NCBI RefSeq assembly: GCF_011057685.1
Contig: NZ_LNFY01000001.1
Location: 496,001 to 560,000 of the forward strand
DNA: 64,000 bases
Source: Thermotoga sp. Ku-13t
Lineage (GTDB): Bacteria; Thermotogota; Thermotogae; Thermotogales; DSM-5069
Reading direction: 5' to 3'
Every line of letters begins with the position of its first letter. Position 1 is the stretch's first letter. The notes below the pieces were generated by a model that was given only the letters and a program-made list of their open reading frames with translations, did not search any database and was not told the DNA's origin. The position numbers were made by a program, and so were the translations under genes. Positions 1 through 8,302 of this stretch are shown here, piece by piece.

Positions 1-1168
1 ATTCACAGTCTTCCACGTAAGGATTTTCAAACAGTCCAAGCTTGAACTTCATCAGGAGCACCCTGTAGACTGCTTCGTCGAGCACAGTTTCAGAAAGTTC
101 TCCAGTTTCGACAAGCCTCTTCAGCTCGCGGTAGCAATCGATGCCTGGAAGTTCTATATCGATGCCCGCCTCCAGGGCGAGCTTTGCCGCCTGCGCTTTG
201 TCCTTTGCAACCCTGTGATAACTCCTGAGCACGTCCACCGCGAAATAGTCAGAAACAACTATGCCTTTGAAGCCCCATTCTTTTCTGAGCGTGTCGGTCA
301 AAAGTTCTTCCGAACACGCGCACGGAACACCGTCGATCTCGCTGTAAGCGTTCATCACGGACAGCACGTTCGCACACTTCACTGCCGCTTCGAACGGTAG
401 CATGAACACTTCACGCAGTTCTCGTGGACTCACGTTGCTTGGAGCCCAGTTCCTGCCGCCCTCCGAAGCACCGTAAGCCACAAAATGTTTCGTGGTGGCC
501 ACAACGCCATTCTCCTGTATTCCCTGTACGTAAGCAGTCGTCATGCGCGCCACGAGATAAGGTGATTCACCGAAAGTTTCTTCCGTCCTTCCCCACCTCG
601 GATCTCTCACCACGTCCGCGACGGGCGCCAGACCTTGATGAGCCCCCACCTTCTTCAGATCGCCCCCAATGGCTCTTGCCACACGGTTAACGAGTTCAGG
701 ATCCCACGTGCTCGCCATCGCTATGGGTTGCGGAAAGTTCGTTGCGCCCAGGCCCATGTACCCCGCCAGACACTCTTCGTGTATCATTGCCGGAATGCCA
801 AGCCTGGTCTTTTCAACCAGGTACCTCTGAATCTGGTTCACGAACCTGACCACTTCCGCCGGTTCCAGGTTCGTCGCCCCACCGGGTCTGGTTATCTGTC
901 CTATGCCGTGTTTCAGAAGCTGGTTGGCCCTCTGCTCGGAGAAATTTCCCTTTTCGTCGAGCAACTCGTAGCCCCAGACCGACCCGAGCTGCGCGATCTT
1001 TTCATCGAGAGTCATTCTCGAAAGCAGATCCTTCGCCCTCATCTCTGCCGGAACATCGGTCCTCCTGTAAAGCTCCATATTTCCAACCTCCCTGAAAGAT
1101 GCTTTCAGCACCATCGTTATCGTGATGATCAAAGCAACAGCAACCAAAACCACCCAGTAGCGTTTCAT
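1..1168 (-). CDS. GH3 beta-xylosidase/beta-glucosidase, N-terminal part (cut by left edge)
   Basis: This is a glycoside hydrolase family 3 enzyme that would release single sugars from xylo- or cello-oligosaccharides. It carries the family motifs LLSRMTLDEKIAQL, GIPAMIHEECL, RDPRWGRTEE and a nucleophile-type SDYFAVD, whose Asp is at about residue 277 counted from the Met at 1078. The first ATG (1168) overlaps the stop of the upstream ATPase gene (ATGA) and adds a 30-residue leader with a clear membrane helix (WVVLVAVALIITITMVL). An internal ATG at 1078, beginning MELYRR, has a strong GGGAGG site 7 bases upstream and fits where I recall Thermotoga homologues starting. Both starts may be used. 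It is the last gene of the ABC transporter operon, which suggests it acts on the imported oligosaccharides. The C-terminal part lies outside the window. Confidence 0.9.
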   Translation of the reverse strand, partial: MKRYWVVLVAVALIITITMVLKASFREVGNMELYRRTDVPAEMRAKDLLSRMTLDEKIAQLGSVWGYELLDEKGNFSEQRANQLLKHGIGQITRPGGATNLEPAEVVRFVNQIQRYLVEKTRLGIPAMIHEECLAGYMGLGATNFPQPIAMASTWDPELVNRVARAIGGDLKKVGAHQGLAPVADVVRDPRWGRTEETFGESPYLVARMTTAYVQGIQENGVVATTKHFVAYGASEGGRNWAPSNVSPRELREVFMLPFEAAVKCANVLSVMNAYSEIDGVPCACSEELLTDTLRKEWGFKGIVVSDYFAVDVLRSYHRVAKDKAQAAKLALEAGIDIELPGIDCYRELKRLVETGELSETVLDEAVYRVLLMKFKLGLFENPYVEDCE

Positions 1169-2121
1169 CTGTACAGGAAGCATTTCACCTGGACCCCATC
1201 GACCTCAAAATAAGGAGGTGATTCCTTCTTGCAGATTTCCATGGCGCTCGGACACCTTCCAGCGAACTTGCACCCTGTCCTCAGATACTCCTCATGCTCC
1301 TGGTCCGCGAGCACCACCTTCGTCGTCCAGCGCCTGGATGGATCAGGTTCTGGTACTGATTCTCTAAGCAGACGCGTGTAAGGATGTTTTGGTTCCTGCA
1401 ACACTTTTTCCGCAGGGCCGAGCTCGACGATCTCGCCGCGGAACATTATCGCCATCCGATCGCTCACGTAGTAAGCTGTGGCAAGATCGTGTGTGATGTA
1501 AATCACGCTCAAACCATATTTGTCTCTCAGATCTTTGAACAGGTTCACTATGGACATCCTCAGAGACGCGTCCACCATGGACACGGGCTCGTCCGCCACG
1601 AGCAATTTTGGATTCGTGAGAAGCGCCCTCGCGATGGAGATTCTTTGAAGCTGTCCTCCGGAGAACTCACTCGGATACTTTTCACAGAATTCCTCGAAGG
1701 CTATACCCACAGCTTCGAGCTTTTCTTCTATGATCCTTCTCGCCTCTTCTCTTTCTTGAGCCACACCGAGATTGAACAACGTGTCGTAAAAATAGCTCTC
1801 GACTTTTCTGAGCGGATTGAAAGTGGAGAACGGATTCTGAAACACCGCCTGTATTTCTTTCAAAAGCCGTCTTCTTTCCTCCGTTTTCAGATTGTCTATC
1901 CTCTTTCCCTTATAGTAGATCTCTCCCGATGTTGGCTCTTCAAAGCCAAGGATGATCCTCGCGGTCGTCGTCTTGCCACATCCGCTCTCTCCGGCGAGCG
2001 TGAATATCTCCGCCTCGTTGATCTCGAACGTCACGTTATCAACCGCGAGAATCTTCAATCTCGAAAAAATACTTCCTATGGTGAAAACTTTCGTCAGTTT
2101 CTTCACTTGCAACAGGCTCAT
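1165..2121 (-). CDS. Oligopeptide/oligosaccharide ABC transporter ATPase (OppF type)
   Basis: This is the second ATP-hydrolysing subunit of a Dpp/Opp-family importer; in Thermotogae this family often carries oligosaccharides. It has a Walker A motif GESGCGKTT at residues 44-52, an ABC signature SGGQLQR, a Walker B region ending LLVADEP, and the C-terminal oligopeptide-type extension with the CKFAGRCPSAMEICK cysteine motif that in this family can hold an Fe-S cluster. The length of 318 aa is normal. Its start overlaps the previous ATPase stop by 4 bases and its stop overlaps the GH3 start, so translation is probably coupled. The xylan context, not the sequence of this subunit, is what suggests a sugar substrate. 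Confidence 0.92.
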   Translation of the reverse strand: MSLLQVKKLTKVFTIGSIFSRLKILAVDNVTFEINEAEIFTLAGESGCGKTTTARIILGFEEPTSGEIYYKGKRIDNLKTEERRRLLKEIQAVFQNPFSTFNPLRKVESYFYDTLFNLGVAQEREEARRIIEEKLEAVGIAFEEFCEKYPSEFSGGQLQRISIARALLTNPKLLVADEPVSMVDASLRMSIVNLFKDLRDKYGLSVIYITHDLATAYYVSDRMAIMFRGEIVELGPAEKVLQEPKHPYTRLLRESVPEPDPSRRWTTKVVLADQEHEEYLRTGCKFAGRCPSAMEICKKESPPYFEVDGVQVKCFLYR

Positions 2122-3107
2122 CTCTTTCCCTCCTGAACGAGCCAGCAGGCTACCATGTGGCCTTTTTCACATTCGATGAGTACCGGCGTTTCTTCAGTGC
2201 ACCTGTCAAAAACGTGTGGGCACCTCGGATGGAACGCGCAACCACTTGGGAGCTTCTCCAAAGAAGGAGGGCTGCCCGGGACACTCTCTCTCCTCATTCT
2301 GTCTCCAAACTTCGGCAGGGAACGTATCAGATACCTGGTGTAGGGATGCATAGGGTTGTTGAAAACCGTCTCGGTGGGTCCTTCTTCGATGATCTTACCC
2401 GCGTACATGATCGCTATCCTGTCTGAAATGTTGGCGTGCACGCCCATGTCGTGAGTGACCAGAATCAGTGTGTTCCTGTTGGCCTTCTGAATGTCTCTCA
2501 GAAGCTGTATGACACCCCTCTGGGTCACGACGTCCAGCGCCGTCGTCGGCTCGTCTGCCATGATCACCTTAGGTGACAGGACCGTTGCCAGTGCTATGGT
2601 CACCCTCTGTCTCATGCCCCCAGAGAGCTGATGGGGATAGGCATCCAGCAGCGTGACGGGCAGTCCGAGCTCTCTCATGTGGACTTTGGCCATCTCGTAA
2701 GCTTCGTCTTTGGTTTTTCCTTTCACGTGACTTTCAATGAAATCCTTGAAGGTTTCCTTTATCTTCACAACCGGATTCAGCACGCTCATGGAGCCCTGTG
2801 GAACGTACGAGATGAATCTCCAGCGAAGCTTCCTCTTTTCTTCCTCACTGAGAGAGTACACATCCACGGCCTGTCCGTCGACAAAATAGTAAAGCTTTCC
2901 ATCGAATATCTTCTGTGGTGGCTCTATCGCAGCGAAGATGGCCTTCAAAAGCGTGCTCTTACCACAGCCACTCTCCCCTGCTATGCCGTAGATCTGATTC
3001 TCATCGACGGACAAACTCACATCGTCCACAGCTTTGATGATTCTTTTCCGGCCGAAGATCTCCAGCACATAATAAGATTTGAGCTGCTCAGTTCTCAACA
3101 TTTCCAT
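2118..3107 (-). CDS. Oligopeptide/oligosaccharide ABC transporter ATPase (OppD type)
   Basis: This is the first ATPase subunit of the importer. Walker A GESGCGKS is at about residues 44-51, the signature SGGMRQR follows, and Walker B reads VIMADEP. The C-terminus has the CAFHPRCPHVFDRC motif typical of OppD/DppD proteins. I place the start at the ATG at 3107 (MEMLRTEQ), five bases after a GAGGTGA ribosome site. A GTG at 3116 lies inside that site and is unlikely. The gene follows the second permease closely and overlaps the next ATPase by 4 bases. About 329 aa, normal for the family. Confidence 0.92.
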   Translation of the reverse strand: MEMLRTEQLKSYYVLEIFGRKRIIKAVDDVSLSVDENQIYGIAGESGCGKSTLLKAIFAAIEPPQKIFDGKLYYFVDGQAVDVYSLSEEEKRKLRWRFISYVPQGSMSVLNPVVKIKETFKDFIESHVKGKTKDEAYEMAKVHMRELGLPVTLLDAYPHQLSGGMRQRVTIALATVLSPKVIMADEPTTALDVVTQRGVIQLLRDIQKANRNTLILVTHDMGVHANISDRIAIMYAGKIIEEGPTETVFNNPMHPYTRYLIRSLPKFGDRMRRESVPGSPPSLEKLPSGCAFHPRCPHVFDRCTEETPVLIECEKGHMVACWLVQEGKR

Positions 3108-3117
3108 CGATCTCACC

Positions 3118-3972
3118 TCAAGCCTGTCCTATTCTCTGTATCCTCATTCTCGGGTCGAGATACGCGCTGATACTGATCGATATCAAATACAACGCTATGA
3201 AGAGGAACACGGACGTCACCACTGGAGTTAGCACCCACCACCAGTATCCCAGAAGAAGCGCCTGGTAGTTTATCGCCCACTGCAGCATTGTTCCAAGCGT
3301 AGGCAACATGAGGTTTGAAACTCCCAGAAATGCGAGTGTGACCTCCATACCTATCGCCCAGGACATGTTTCCTATAAGCGTGGCGAAGATGAGCGGGATC
3401 AAAAACGGAAGATACTCCTTTGAGACAACTGAGAACGCCTTCAAACCAGAAAGAACAGCGGTGTATGTGAAATCCCTTTCTCTCAAACTCAGAACCTGAG
3501 ACCTTATGACTCTTGCATCCCATGCCCAGCCGAACACCCCGAGCAACAGTCCGAGCATGGGCAGGCTCATTCTTCCCTTCGTTATGGTCGCCACGAGAAC
3601 GATGATGATGAACAGAGGAACCACGAGGAAAGTATCACAGAGAAACGTCAAGATTCTGTCCACAAGACCTCCTTTGTACCCGGCGATCACACCCATGATG
3701 ATCGCGATGACTCTGGAAATCAAAGCGGCGATGAGGGCCATGACGAGAGAATTCCTCACCGCGAAGGTGAGCTGCCAGAAAATGTCCTGTCCGAGGGAAT
3801 TGGTTCCCAGAATGTGTGGCCATTTCGGAGGCAGGTCGCGCATCAACGGGTTGCGTTCGTAAGGACCGTACGGGGAGAAGAACGAAAGTACAGAAAGGAA
3901 CACGAGGACCAGGAGCACAGAGAAACCGAACGCAAAGTGTCTGTCTCTAAGAAGGTCTTTCAGCACACGCAT
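3118..3972 (-). CDS. ABC transporter permease, DppC type
   Basis: This is the second membrane subunit of the importer, with about six membrane helices beginning at FGFSVLLVLVFLSVLSFF. The sequence ILGTNSLGQDIF after the first helix is the hallmark of DppC/OppC proteins. The cytoplasmic loop that contacts the ATPases contains LRERDFTYTAVLSGLK. An AAGGAG ribosome site stands just before the ATG. At 284 aa it matches the family. It sits between the DppB-type permease and the two ATPases in one leftward operon. Confidence 0.92.
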   Translation of the reverse strand: MRVLKDLLRDRHFAFGFSVLLVLVFLSVLSFFSPYGPYERNPLMRDLPPKWPHILGTNSLGQDIFWQLTFAVRNSLVMALIAALISRVIAIIMGVIAGYKGGLVDRILTFLCDTFLVVPLFIIIVLVATITKGRMSLPMLGLLLGVFGWAWDARVIRSQVLSLRERDFTYTAVLSGLKAFSVVSKEYLPFLIPLIFATLIGNMSWAIGMEVTLAFLGVSNLMLPTLGTMLQWAINYQALLLGYWWWVLTPVVTSVFLFIALYLISISISAYLDPRMRIQRIGQA

Positions 3973-3987
3973 GCTTTCACTCCTTCC

Positions 3988-4995
3988 TCATCTGTATCTC
4001 ACTCTCGGGTCGAAGAGTGGATAAAGCAGGTCTATCAGAAGAATGCTCGTCGTGACCAGAAGAATGGAAAGCGTGCTCGCACCCAGCAAGAGGTTGTAAT
4101 CGCCAGAGAAGATGGCACTGTACATGAGCATTCCGATGCCCGGATATGAGAACACCATTTCGGTGATCAAAGCACCGCTGAATATCTGGCCGAGGGACAG
4201 CGCAAGACCCGTTATCTGAGGAAGCATCGCGTTCCTTATGACGTACTTGCTGACGATCCTGTTCTCTTCTATTCCCCCCATCTTCGCGTACTTGACATAA
4301 TCTTCCGACCTGACCCCCTGGACGATGAGTTTCATGCCCTGGAACCACGCGAAGGTGCCGATCAGTACCAGAGACAGTGCCGGGAGAAATGCGTACTTGA
4401 GAAGTATCAGCACGTTCTCCAGAGTCAAGGTGAACTTGGTGCCTATCCTGAAGCCTCCACCGATGGGGAAAATGGGGACCACGTAGGCCAGCAGGATCAG
4501 GAGTGCGAGTGCTAGGATGTAGTAAGGCATGGGTCTTATCACCATTGCGATGCCGTCGAGCACCTTCCCCCAGTTTCTATTCGAATAGTACCCCGCTAGT
4601 CCACCAAGAATGTTTCCGACGATCCAGGAGATCAGGGTGGTCACGAGGAGCAACCCAGCCGTCCACGGCAGAGATTCTTTTATGAGTACGATGACAGGTG
4701 TCGGAAACTGAAAGTACGACGGACCAAAGTTTCCCGTGAAGAGTCGCTTCCAGAATCCTACGTATTGCTCCCAGAGGGTTCCTTCAAGACCGTAGAGCTG
4801 TCTCAGAGTTCTTATCGTCTCCTGTACCGCCGCCGGGTCCCAGTAAGTACCCTGTGAAGACAGACGGTCTATAAAGCTCTGAACCGGGTCTGTGGGGAGA
4901 AAACGGGGAATGAAGAACACCATGGTGATACCCAGCCAGATGACGAGAACGTAGGTCACTAAACGGGGGAGGAGATAGCGTTTGACGAAGCTCAA
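3988..4995 (-). CDS. ABC transporter permease, DppB type
   Basis: This is the first membrane subunit of the importer. It has an N-terminal helix (LVTYVLVIWLGITMVFFIPRF), a long external loop and a further set of helices, and ends DPRVRYR as DppB proteins commonly do. The EAA-like coupling loop is near VRSEDYVKYAKMGG. I choose the TTG at 4995 (LSFVKRYLL) because an AAGGAGGT site lies nine bases upstream. An ATG at 5019 in the same frame would put that site inside the coding region. The result is about 335 aa. The gene lies 74 bases after the binding-protein gene; that gap holds a GC-rich inverted repeat (GGGCCGGGG... CCCCGGCCC near 5030-5052) that could act as a partial terminator. Confidence 0.9.
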   Translation of the reverse strand: MSFVKRYLLPRLVTYVLVIWLGITMVFFIPRFLPTDPVQSFIDRLSSQGTYWDPAAVQETIRTLRQLYGLEGTLWEQYVGFWKRLFTGNFGPSYFQFPTPVIVLIKESLPWTAGLLLVTTLISWIVGNILGGLAGYYSNRNWGKVLDGIAMVIRPMPYYILALALLILLAYVVPIFPIGGGFRIGTKFTLTLENVLILLKYAFLPALSLVLIGTFAWFQGMKLIVQGVRSEDYVKYAKMGGIEENRIVSKYVIRNAMLPQITGLALSLGQIFSGALITEMVFSYPGIGMLMYSAIFSGDYNLLLGASTLSILLVTTSILLIDLLYPLFDPRVRYR

Positions 4996-5069
4996 AACTT
5001 TCAACCTCCTTGTCCACATTATTTTTAAAAGGGCCGGGGGCGACCCCGGCCCTCAGTGGGAACCGGCCA

Positions 5070-6944
5070 TCACTTCTTTCCAGTTGGTTTCAGGAATGGC
5101 AGCATGTACTTGAAGTTCGGCCAGTGTGGATAAGGCTGTGCGTACATGTTCTCAGCACCCGGGAAGTTCGTCCAGTAGTATTCATCCCAGGCGATGACGC
5201 CAGGATAGTTGAACGTTGGTATCGTTGGCATCTTTTCGACCAGGATCTTGAGAGCTTCGATACCGAGCTCGATCAACTTCTCAGTATCGTTCCAGTCAGT
5301 CACCTGCAGTTCTTCGATGATCTTGTCCATTCTCGGATCGGTGAAGCGCGCGTAGTTGCCCCACGGTGCACCTTCACCAAGTTCCGGCACGTACTCAGAA
5401 TAGTACGGCGTGAGTGTTCTGGACAGATCCGGATGACCACCCCACGGCTCTGCAGCAGGCCAATCTGTCGATACTTCGAACTCACCCTGTGCGTTCTGTG
5501 CAATTTCCAGGGACTGTGCAACGACGTCGATACCGAACTTCATCCACGCCTGAACAGCAGCGAAGGCGTTCCTCTCAGCTGGCCCAGCAGGGTTGTTACC
5601 GGTGTTGATCGTGATCTTCCAGAGTTCACCATTGGGCAGGTGCCATTTTCCTTGCGCGTCTCTGTAGAAACCGTTCTTCTTGAGGAGCTTCTCCGCTACG
5701 TCGGGTGCGTACTTCCACCAGCCGGGTCCGAAGATCTTCTTGATCTGCTCAGGATCGTCGGGCACAGGATAACCTCTCTTCTTCGCGTACTCTGCGAGCC
5801 TCAGACCTGCAGTTGGATCGTAAGGTTTGAACTTTTCACCGTTTCCGAGATCGAGTTCGAAGTTCATGAGCCACTCTTCCATGCGCTTGTAGTACCACTC
5901 GTAGTATGCCGGCACGAGTGGGATGTGTATCGGAGACAATGTAACGGCTCCGTCGAACGCGTTGGCAGCGTATTCTACGATATCGATCGCCAGCGTGAGT
6001 GCCCATCTGATCTCGGGGTTATTGAAGGGTTCTATTGCGTTGTTCAAGTGCAGACCAGTGACGCACGGGTCGATGTTCACGGTCCACGGGAAGTCTTTTC
6101 TCCACGCACGTGCGGTCTTGACCCTCCTGAGAACCACTTGCAGGGCCTCGTAGGAGAAGTCAGAGATGTCGAGGTTGTGCTGCGCCATGGCAAGCACTCT
6201 TTTTTCTGCAGCGCTGTAGAACACCATCAACACGTACTTCGGCTGCGGCATACCGTACAGCATACCGGTGGGTGTTCTCTGCCAGTCATCTCTCCTCTGC
6301 CACAGTATCCAGTATCCACCCGGATCGTAAGAGTGGAGCACGTACGGACCAGTGCCGACGGGTGGGTTGAAGTTGAAGCTCAGAGGATCCTCAACCTTTT
6401 CGAATATGTGTTTCGGAAGAGGTCTGAACGCTCCCCATCTGTCGACGAAGTTGATGTGGAACCTCGAATTCGGTTTCTCAAGTTTGATGAGGACCGTGTA
6501 GTCGTCGATCTTGACCATCTCTTTCACCTGCTGCATCTGGGTGTGATAGCCGAAACCTGATGTTTTCTTGGACAGCTCGATTGAATAAATCAAATCATCT
6601 GCGGTGAACGGCACACCATCGCTCCAGTAGACGCCCTTTCTTAGCTTGATCGTCAGTTCGGTGAAGTCTGAGTTGTAGATTGGAGGTTCTGCCGCCAGGG
6701 CGTTGATGACCTCTCCGACCGCGTACTCCATGCACCACAGCGGTTCGAGCAACAGGTTTTGAATTCCCCTGTCGTTCCAGACCCACGTCGCCCAGATGTT
6801 GAAGTTTCCAGGGTTCGCAGCCCTTCCCGTCAGCCACTCAGCGATCAGAGTTTCGTTCCTTGGAATGCCTGGAGGCAACTCTTGCGAGAAGGAAAGACCC
6901 GCGAACAATGCCAGCACTAGACCAATGAGGAGAACCTTTTTCAT
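5070..6944 (-). CDS. Family 5 extracellular solute-binding protein of the ABC importer
   Basis: This is the secreted or lipid-free periplasmic receptor of the importer. A signal peptide (MKKVLLIGLVLALFAGLSFS) precedes a mature chain with SBP_bac_5 features such as KLRKGVYWSDGVPFTADDLIYS and VGTGPYVLHSY. At 624 aa it is of the large type used for oligosaccharides and peptides. The order binding protein, two permeases, two ATPases, GH3, next to a GH10 xylanase, matches the xylo-oligosaccharide locus I recall from Thermotoga maritima (TM0071-TM0076), so xylo-oligosaccharides are the best guess for the ligand. A GGGGGTGA ribosome site precedes the ATG. Confidence 0.92.
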   Translation of the reverse strand: MKKVLLIGLVLALFAGLSFSQELPPGIPRNETLIAEWLTGRAANPGNFNIWATWVWNDRGIQNLLLEPLWCMEYAVGEVINALAAEPPIYNSDFTELTIKLRKGVYWSDGVPFTADDLIYSIELSKKTSGFGYHTQMQQVKEMVKIDDYTVLIKLEKPNSRFHINFVDRWGAFRPLPKHIFEKVEDPLSFNFNPPVGTGPYVLHSYDPGGYWILWQRRDDWQRTPTGMLYGMPQPKYVLMVFYSAAEKRVLAMAQHNLDISDFSYEALQVVLRRVKTARAWRKDFPWTVNIDPCVTGLHLNNAIEPFNNPEIRWALTLAIDIVEYAANAFDGAVTLSPIHIPLVPAYYEWYYKRMEEWLMNFELDLGNGEKFKPYDPTAGLRLAEYAKKRGYPVPDDPEQIKKIFGPGWWKYAPDVAEKLLKKNGFYRDAQGKWHLPNGELWKITINTGNNPAGPAERNAFAAVQAWMKFGIDVVAQSLEIAQNAQGEFEVSTDWPAAEPWGGHPDLSRTLTPYYSEYVPELGEGAPWGNYARFTDPRMDKIIEELQVTDWNDTEKLIELGIEALKILVEKMPTIPTFNYPGVIAWDEYYWTNFPGAENMYAQPYPHWPNFKYMLPFLKPTGKK

Positions 6945-6993
6945 CCACGCTCACCCCCTGAATGATGTGATGCTTTTTTTCCTTTCTGGAAGT

Positions 6994-7022
6994 ATCTTAA
7001 GAAAACACCGCTTAAAAATCAA
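6994..7022 (-). promoter_or_regulatory. Sigma-A-type promoter of the xylo-oligosaccharide ABC operon
   Basis: Reading leftward, TTGATT (7017-7022) and TAAGAT (6994-6999) are separated by exactly 17 bases. They lie about 50 bases upstream of the binding-protein start. The match to the consensus is good but the site is predicted by eye only. Confidence 0.6.
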
Positions 7023-7176
7023 GGCGCGTTTTCCGGATTTTCAACGATCTTTGGGAAATATTTGTTGATTTTATCCGTTACCTCACAGTTTCTTGAGCTT
7101 TGGTGAAAAATCATGGGAAACCTCCGCTTGTTACAGAACATTGAATAAATTATCCTTAGCGATGGGGGTGAAGAGC

Positions 7177-8229
7177 TTGAAAAAACTGCTGGCTGTATCT
7201 CTGCTGTTCCTCTTGACGGTGGGATTCACATCAAACGGACTGGAGGGAGAAACTTTGAGATCCCTGGCGGAAAAGTTGGGAATCTACGTCGGTTTCGCGT
7301 TGATCAACAACTTCTGGGTCCTCGCAGATGGCAGCACGTACATGGAGGTTGCGAAGCGCGAGTTCAACATACTGACGCCTGAGAACCACATGAAGTGGGA
7401 CAGCATACACCCAGAGCGTGACAGGTACGACTTTTCGAAGGCCGAAAGACACGTCAAGTTTGCACTTGAAAACGGCATGGTCGTCCACGGCCACACCTTA
7501 GTCTGGCACAACCAGCTTCCATTCTGGTTGAACAGAGAATGGACGAAGGAAGAACTGCTCCAGGTTCTTGAAGAACATATAAAAACGGTCGTGGGATATT
7601 TCAAAGGAAAAGTCAAGATATGGGACGTTGTGAACGAGGCAGTCAGCGACGCTGGGAGATACCGGGAAACGATCTGGTACAAAGTCATAGGCCCGGAGTA
7701 CATAGAAAAGGCCTTCATCTGGGCTAGGGAAGCAGATCCAGATGCCACTCTCATATACAACGACTACAACATAGAAACGATCAATCCCAAGTCGAACTTC
7801 GTTTACCAGCTTGTGAAAGATCTCAAGGAGAAGAACGTTCCGATCGACGGTGTAGGCTTTCAGATGCACATAGACATCAACGGGCTCAACTACGAGAGCT
7901 TCAGGAACAATTTGAAGAGGTTTGCCGATCTGGGACTCAAACTCTACATCACCGAGATGGACGTGAGGATTCCCAAAAACGCCACACAGGAGCATCTACA
8001 AAAGCAGGCCGAGATATACGCGAAGATATTCGAAATCTGCCTTGAAAACCCAGCAGTCGAAGCTATACAGTTCTGGGGCTTCACTGACAAATACTCCTGG
8101 GTACCGGGCTTCTTCACAGGCTACGATCACGCTCTGATTTTCGACAGAGATTATAATCCCAAACCGGCGTACTTCGCGATAAAACAGGTTCTCGAGAAGA
8201 AACTGGAAGAGAAGCTGAGCGGTAAATAA
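7177..8229 (+). CDS. xynB: Secreted GH10 endo-1,4-beta-xylanase
   Basis: This is an endoxylanase that cuts the xylan backbone outside the cell. A signal-like N-terminus (KKLLAVSLLFLLTVGF) precedes a single GH10 catalytic domain. WDVVNEA contains the acid/base Glu (about residue 154) and ITEMDVRI the nucleophile Glu (about residue 260); HGHTLVWHNQ and the C-terminal WGFTDKYSW are also GH10 hallmarks. I use the TTG at 7177 because GGGGGTGA lies five bases before it and the signal peptide then starts correctly. Upstream in-frame codons give no plausible leader. About 350 aa, like single-domain Thermotoga XynB. It is divergent from the transporter operon that would import its products. Confidence 0.93.
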   Translation: MKKLLAVSLLFLLTVGFTSNGLEGETLRSLAEKLGIYVGFALINNFWVLADGSTYMEVAKREFNILTPENHMKWDSIHPERDRYDFSKAERHVKFALENGMVVHGHTLVWHNQLPFWLNREWTKEELLQVLEEHIKTVVGYFKGKVKIWDVVNEAVSDAGRYRETIWYKVIGPEYIEKAFIWAREADPDATLIYNDYNIETINPKSNFVYQLVKDLKEKNVPIDGVGFQMHIDINGLNYESFRNNLKRFADLGLKLYITEMDVRIPKNATQEHLQKQAEIYAKIFEICLENPAVEAIQFWGFTDKYSWVPGFFTGYDHALIFDRDYNPKPAYFAIKQVLEKKLEEKLSGK

Positions 8230-8249
8230 GGTGAACTTCTCATTTTCTC

Positions 8250-8274
8250 GCCCCGCTCCTGGCGGGGCTTTTTT
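8250..8274 (+). terminator. Rho-independent terminator after the xylanase
   Basis: GCCCCGC and GCGGGGC form a perfect 7-bp stem with a 5-base loop, followed by TTTTTT. Confidence 0.85.
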
Positions 8275-8302
8275 GCTACAATCGTGAGCGTGAGGTGGCA
8301 GT

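Noticed and set aside
5030-5055. GC-rich inverted repeat between binding-protein and permease genes as a full terminator
   Set aside because: No good T-run follows on the minus strand, and the downstream genes clearly belong to the same operon; it may at most act as a partial terminator.
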